Below, piece after piece: positions 59,501 to 64,000 of a stretch of DNA of 64,000 nucleotides. The position numbers and the translations under genes were made by a program. Within the stretch, counting starts at the first letter, position 1. The number at the start of each line of letters is the position of its first letter. This DNA is from Hirundichthys speculiger (taxonomy: Eukaryota > Chordata > Actinopteri > Beloniformes > Exocoetidae). The notes under the pieces were generated by a model that was not told where the DNA came from, did no database searches, and saw only the letters and a list, made by a program, of their open reading frames with translations. The stretch lies in contig JAGFBZ010000899.1 in NCBI GenBank assembly GCA_018398805.1, positions 1,219,001-1,283,000 of the forward strand, in the 5' to 3' direction.

Positions 59501-62465
59501 TGATTTATTATTTTGTTACTGTCAAAGCACTGACCTGAGGCCCTGCCGCTTATGTCACCCATACCCATGATGAAAAGGAAAACACTTTCAAATTTAAGTT
59601 TTTAATCATCTTTCTCACCCCATTCAGGTCATACACATGATTAATCAGGCTTAATTAATTTTGCATTATGTAGATCCCACAGGTAGTGTCTCGCAGTCAG
59701 AAAAGCTGGGGAAAATATGACTATTCCAGCTAACCATCTGAGCTGATTAACCACCTGTCAGGCTGTGACTTTACAGAAGAGGAAGACAGCCAGTTATGGA
59801 CAGGTGGTTCTTGCTCCAGGCAATTTTATCAGGGCAGAAATAAATGACTTCTTGAGGAGACATTTTATTTTGTCTGAATTCGGCTTTTTTTCCCCCTTTA
59901 AATACGGCTTTACTGTTGGATCACAGCACAGCATCATCCTCTACATATGTTATACCTAATCAGTTCTCCTGTTAAAAATGTATATACAAGTTTAGTGTAA
60001 ATGTATGCACATAAATGATGTGAATCTTATGTAAATGAAAGGCACCCAACAGATTTTCCATTATGAGCAAAAATGGTCCTGTATACATTTGCTATTTTAC
60101 ATTCTGAGCATCCACAAGTCCTTATGAATAATGGCGTGCAACAAAAAGAATTAACTAGCTTTTATATTTGGACAGCCATATTTTTTGTTGGGATTGTTGT
60201 TGTTTTTTGGCTGAAACTGCAATGATTCATTACTGTCATTGCTGTCTTCGTGCACTGGCACGCTCTGCATGAAGCAGTAACCCCTGACCTTGTGCAATGA
60301 TTTCTGCTGTTCAGTGAGCGCACAAAACTGTACGGAGGACCTTTTATTGTTTAAACTATTCATGTATGTCTTTAGATTTAACACTGAGTAACGCAATCAC
60401 TCATTTAGTCATTTTCCCAATATGCATTATCATTCTTTTCTATTTGCATGCATGCATGCATACATATGCTTCTTTGTCTCTGAGTCTGTTGGGTTAATGA
60501 GAAAAATAACCTGCAAAGATAGTTGTTTCTGACTCGCATTTGAATTTACTTAATTGCCTCTCTGCTTATTAAAAATGTGCTGTCGGACTGTATGATTTAT
60601 AGTCAGATGGTGGGGCAGGAAATGGTAAATTCATTGCCGTGTGTTGCACCAACTAAGCCACCACCTGCTCAACACCATGTCCAAGGGGAATCACTGTAAT
60701 CTATTACAAGCTCTCTCCAGAGCACAGCTTGTTGTGTCGCTCCATGCCCAGTGGGTAATTTGGAAGCAAGCCCAATATTTTCAAAAACATGCAGGACTCT
60801 AATATTCCAATATTCCAAATGCAGACCGGAGCACATTTTTATTCAGGGTGTGCTTCCTATAAAGATGCATATTTAACTCTCATGGAAGATTAAAGTGATG
60901 GAACGTGGCCATTGTTGAAGACATGACACACAGCAAACAGAGGCAGAAAGTTTGCAGAAAGGAAAAGGGGCCTTGCAAAACAACGTAAATTCGAATAAAT
61001 ATAGTGATGAACATTCATACTCTATTTCAAATGCATAATGCAAAAATGTAGCAAGCACAGGCTGGCAATACCATACCATAATTAGAGTTATAGATCTACT
61101 TTACCTTAAGACAAATTATTTACTTCATGTGCTTTGATAATGAACTGCAACCTCAAACCCCTGCACTGACAGGATTATTGAATATCATTTCCTTAGGGTG
61201 CTTAATTTAATGCTGAACAGTGAATTTATGCATAACTTAATTTTAATCAACATCACCAGTCATCAAACATTCATTTAACTTTGAACTTTAAAGGCAAAGC
61301 CTGGTGCAGAGGAATTTATCCTGAACAGATGTGTTCCCGACTCTGACCTGGATACACTGGCATTTGGTGAATAAGCAAATTGACGAAAGTGCTTGTGTAA
61401 ACAAAAGGCGAAAAGAAATAACCTTATTTACAGAATATGAAGCAAAACCTGCATGGTGGGATGAAAGAAAATTTTGATGATTGCTGCAAATCAATACAAA
61501 GTGCTTGTGACTGATTCTCTTGATGCTTTGATGAAATACTTCTATCTCCATAAGATTCATTCTTTTAGTTGATGTTGGTAAATAATGACTGATAAATATA
61601 AAAATGACATAAATCGTAGGCTGTGGCTGTAAGAGCGCATTCAGACCACACAATTTGAAGGCCGAATCGCCAGTCACCAAGTCAACCAGCAGTTGTTAGT
61701 CTGCACTTGATTGTTAAATCTGAACAACTCAAAAATTCGTCAAAGTAGATTGCAGAGCAGTTGTCGGACAGCTAATGGATTATTAATAAACCTTTGGGGG
61801 GAAATCCTTTCTGAGCTACAGCCTATGAATAAACAAGGCACCAGTTGAGGTCATGGTTGGGGTGAGCAATCCCAAAGGGCAAATCACCGTCCCTTAATAT
61901 GAGCAGGTCGCTACTTTTTCATGACGAACTCACCTTCAGCTTCCTCTGTAGCACAGACTGTGTGTGCTAACCCATTCCTTTCCCCATATTCTTTGATTTC
62001 ATAGTACAAACAGCTTGCACGGTTTGTTTCCTCTCTGATAATGTTCAAATAATCAACTTGTCTTTTGCATGTGGTAATGACTCTTTTCCCATGTGTTTTG
62101 CAAACAGAACACAGTTTCAGTGATCAGTCAGGTGACTGAATTGCTGTCAGATCATGCATCATACATCACCCATCAAGTTCATTTTCTGTACCTTCTCACG
62201 CATGGTTAGTATAAGCTGCTTCTTAGCTAAACAGCACAACTAAACCATATTCTTTTTAAAATATGATTGACAGTGCAACATTAGGTGTTTAAATTCAGAA
62301 GTCAAGACAGTGCTAAGCGTTAAGTAGCTTTAGTGATGACAGCTATCCACTGGTTATGCCCACCGTTGAATCAAAAGACCATGCCACCAGTTATGCATAA
62401 ATTTGTGACTTTATATCCTTTAATCTGAAGGTTAAAAAACATCATTTCCATGTACAGTTGTCATT
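56580..62465. other. long stretch without recognised genes
   Basis: About 5.9 kb of AT-rich, apparently single-copy DNA. I find no transposon termini, SINE heads, reverse-transcriptase or transposase motifs, and no exon-like open frame with plausible splice borders. Small repeats only, such as gcatgcatgcatgcat at 60447. Confidence 0.35.
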
Positions 62466-62469
62466 GATG

Positions 62470-62690
62470 TGAAATCTAGCAATGAAGACCAAAACCATTT
62501 TTTTGAGCCAGACCATAAATATGTTTATTTGTGCATTTATTTGTGCAATTGTGCATTTTAACGTGGGGGTCAATGGAGATTGACTCCCTTCAATTAGCCA
62601 GCACCTAGTGGTTAGTCAAGGAACTCCAAACTGAACTTACTTCCTGGTTGCTTCAAATTAACAATTGCAGTGTAGCCCTTTGGTAAAAAC
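62470..62690 (+). repeat. common teleost interspersed repeat fragment
   Basis: gagccagaccataaatatgt, then cattttaacgtgggggtcaa, tggagattgactccc and caaggaactccaaactgaac followed by acttcctggttgcttc is a wording I recognise from a very frequent repeat in fish genomes of uncertain class. No ends or target duplication can be fixed here. Confidence 0.45.
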
Positions 62691-62699
62691 TAAGTTCTA

Positions 62700-63090
62700 C
62701 GGATGTGGGAAGCTTTCCGGAAGATAGTGTGTGTTAAATATTCAAAAATCAATAAATCCCCTCATTGGATGCGCATCATATAACCAAATGTCTATTTTTT
62801 TCATTTATTATTTATTATTTTTTGTCTATTGTGTCTATTGTATCAGACAGAGGACAGGATGACAACCAAAAAAAAATACAGCCTTGCTCCTTCTTTCTGA
62901 TTAAATGAAATATACCAAAAAAATAATAATTTGAACCTCACTCATTTTTAACCCTTTCTGGTCCTGTGCACATTTCATTTATGTGGCCACATTCATAAAA
63001 GTAGCACAAAATGAGGAATCACAAATACAAGTCAAGGGCACTCTTCACAAGAAAAATAAACTATGATCCCAAATAATAATGTAGGAATTG
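62700..63090. other. no recognised feature
   Basis: AT-rich spacer before the long (TA)n tract. Confidence 0.4.
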
Positions 63091-63092
63091 GG

Positions 63093-63270
<178 letters not shown>

Positions 63271-63640
63271 GTCATGGAAAAAATTATTAGACCATCCTTG
63301 TTTCTTCTTCACTTTCTTGTTCATTTTAATGCCTGGTACAACTAAAGGTACATTTGTTTTGGACAAACATAACAATAACCACAAAGATTGCTCATAAGAG
63401 TTTTTTATTAAGAGCTGATATCTTACCATTTTCCATGGTTTTTCTTGATTATAACCTAAATCATTTAAGTTTTTACATCAATAGCTATGGCGTTGTACTG
63501 CCAAAAACACTGCTTTTATGCATTCAGTGTTTTCTTTTCTGTCTGTTTTAGTCACATGATGACGTTTAGTGGTACCAGGTATTAAAATGAACAAGAAAGT
63601 GAAGAAAAAAATGGTGGTCTAATAATTTTTTCCATGACTG
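63271..63640. mobile_element. Tc1-type MITE with about 75-bp terminal inverted repeats, inside (TA)n
   Basis: The left end gtcatggaaaaaattattag then accatccttg, and later cttcactttcttgttcattt plus taatgcctggtac, is mirrored at the right end (gtaccaggtattaaaatgaa, caagaaagtgaag, ctaataattttttccatgac). The 370-bp element has no coding sequence. The expected first two bases CA at the left are not distinguishable from the TA repeat. Both sides are (TA)n, fitting TA-target insertion. The interior (gttttggacaaacataacaa, ctgatatcttaccattttcc) belongs to a Tc1-type family. Confidence 0.85.
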
Positions 63641-63650
63641 TATATATATA

Positions 63651-63690
<40 letters not shown>
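63641..63690. repeat. (TA)n tract, right half
   Basis: Continuation of the TA tract split by the MITE, followed by T-rich sequence to 63732. Confidence 0.95.
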
Positions 63691-63691
63691 T

Positions 63692-64000
63692 TATTTTTTT
63701 TGTTTTGTTTTTTTTTTTGGTTTTTTTTTTTTGGTCTCGGGCCACTGCACAATTGGCACTTGGTTTGGAGATCAATGTGGGATTTGTTATTTTGTATGGA
63801 TATTAGTCTGCTCCAGTCCCTGTCACTGATGGGCCCTTTTGTATGGAGTTAACCAGCCTAAATAACATTCCTCCCTTCCAATCCTCCTGCCATCCATGGG
63901 GACTGGACGGTTTCCCCAGGCCAGGAAATAGTGCTCATATCTGTGGTTGTTTAAACATATGAACTGCCATCCAAAGTGGCTTTGATTTGACCTTAGTAGG
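63692..64000. other. no recognised feature
   Basis: T-rich run to 63732, then mixed sequence; nothing recognised before the window ends. Confidence 0.4.

Overview
The window reads as vertebrate nuclear DNA, almost certainly from a ray-finned (teleost) fish. It is AT-rich and rich in (TA)n and (CA)n microsatellites. Its recognisable sequences are mobile-element families typical of fish: Tc1-like transposons, L2-clade, Rex1 and Rex3 non-LTR retrotransposons, tRNA-derived SINEs of the DANA/mermaid (V-SINE) type, hAT, pogo-like and piggyBac-like DNA elements, and a few retroviral-type LTR remnants. I recognise no host gene exon, rRNA, functional tRNA gene or CRISPR array. The window is best read as intergenic or deep intronic sequence made of dead transposons in unique AT-rich DNA.

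Layout. 0.5-1.95 kb: decayed endogenous-retrovirus 3' end (env transmembrane remnant, polypurine tract, LTR). 9.0-10.6 kb: TTAA-flanked piggyBac-like foldback element whose arms are tandem satellite-like repeats. 10.6-11.05 kb: Rex1 fragment. 12.1-12.8 and 17.2-17.6 kb: L2 pieces. 13.9-14.5 and 47.95-48.7 kb: two deleted copies of one Tc1-like family. 18.75-19.0 kb: a tRNA-derived SINE. 20.97-22.6 kb: a nearly complete Tc1-like transposon with Sleeping Beauty-style paired repeats and a frameshifted transposase. 23.0-23.95 kb: another Tc1 relic. 30.5-32.9 kb: a pogo-like element whose transposase is split by two GT-AG introns. 36.86-38.99 kb: a hAT element with 8-bp target duplication and recognisable BED and C-terminal domains. 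39.96-43.08 kb: a minus-strand L2 with both ends, a large internal deletion and a SINE inserted near its 3' end.

50.1-55.8 kb is a nested composite. A Rex3 copy on the minus strand is split by a ~5.2-kb hAT element flanked by the 8-bp duplication gaccacag. That hAT itself carries an LTR (51.1-51.7 kb) and a plus-strand Rex3 fragment (53.35-54.34 kb). The last 10 kb is mostly unannotated unique sequence, ending in a Tc1-type MITE inserted in a long (TA)n tract (63.1-63.7 kb).

None of the coding remnants is intact. Every transposase or reverse transcriptase carries frameshifts, stops, deletions or lost catalytic residues. There is no operon or pathway logic here; the relationships are insertion order and target-site choice. 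All family assignments come from recognising motifs by eye, not from searches.
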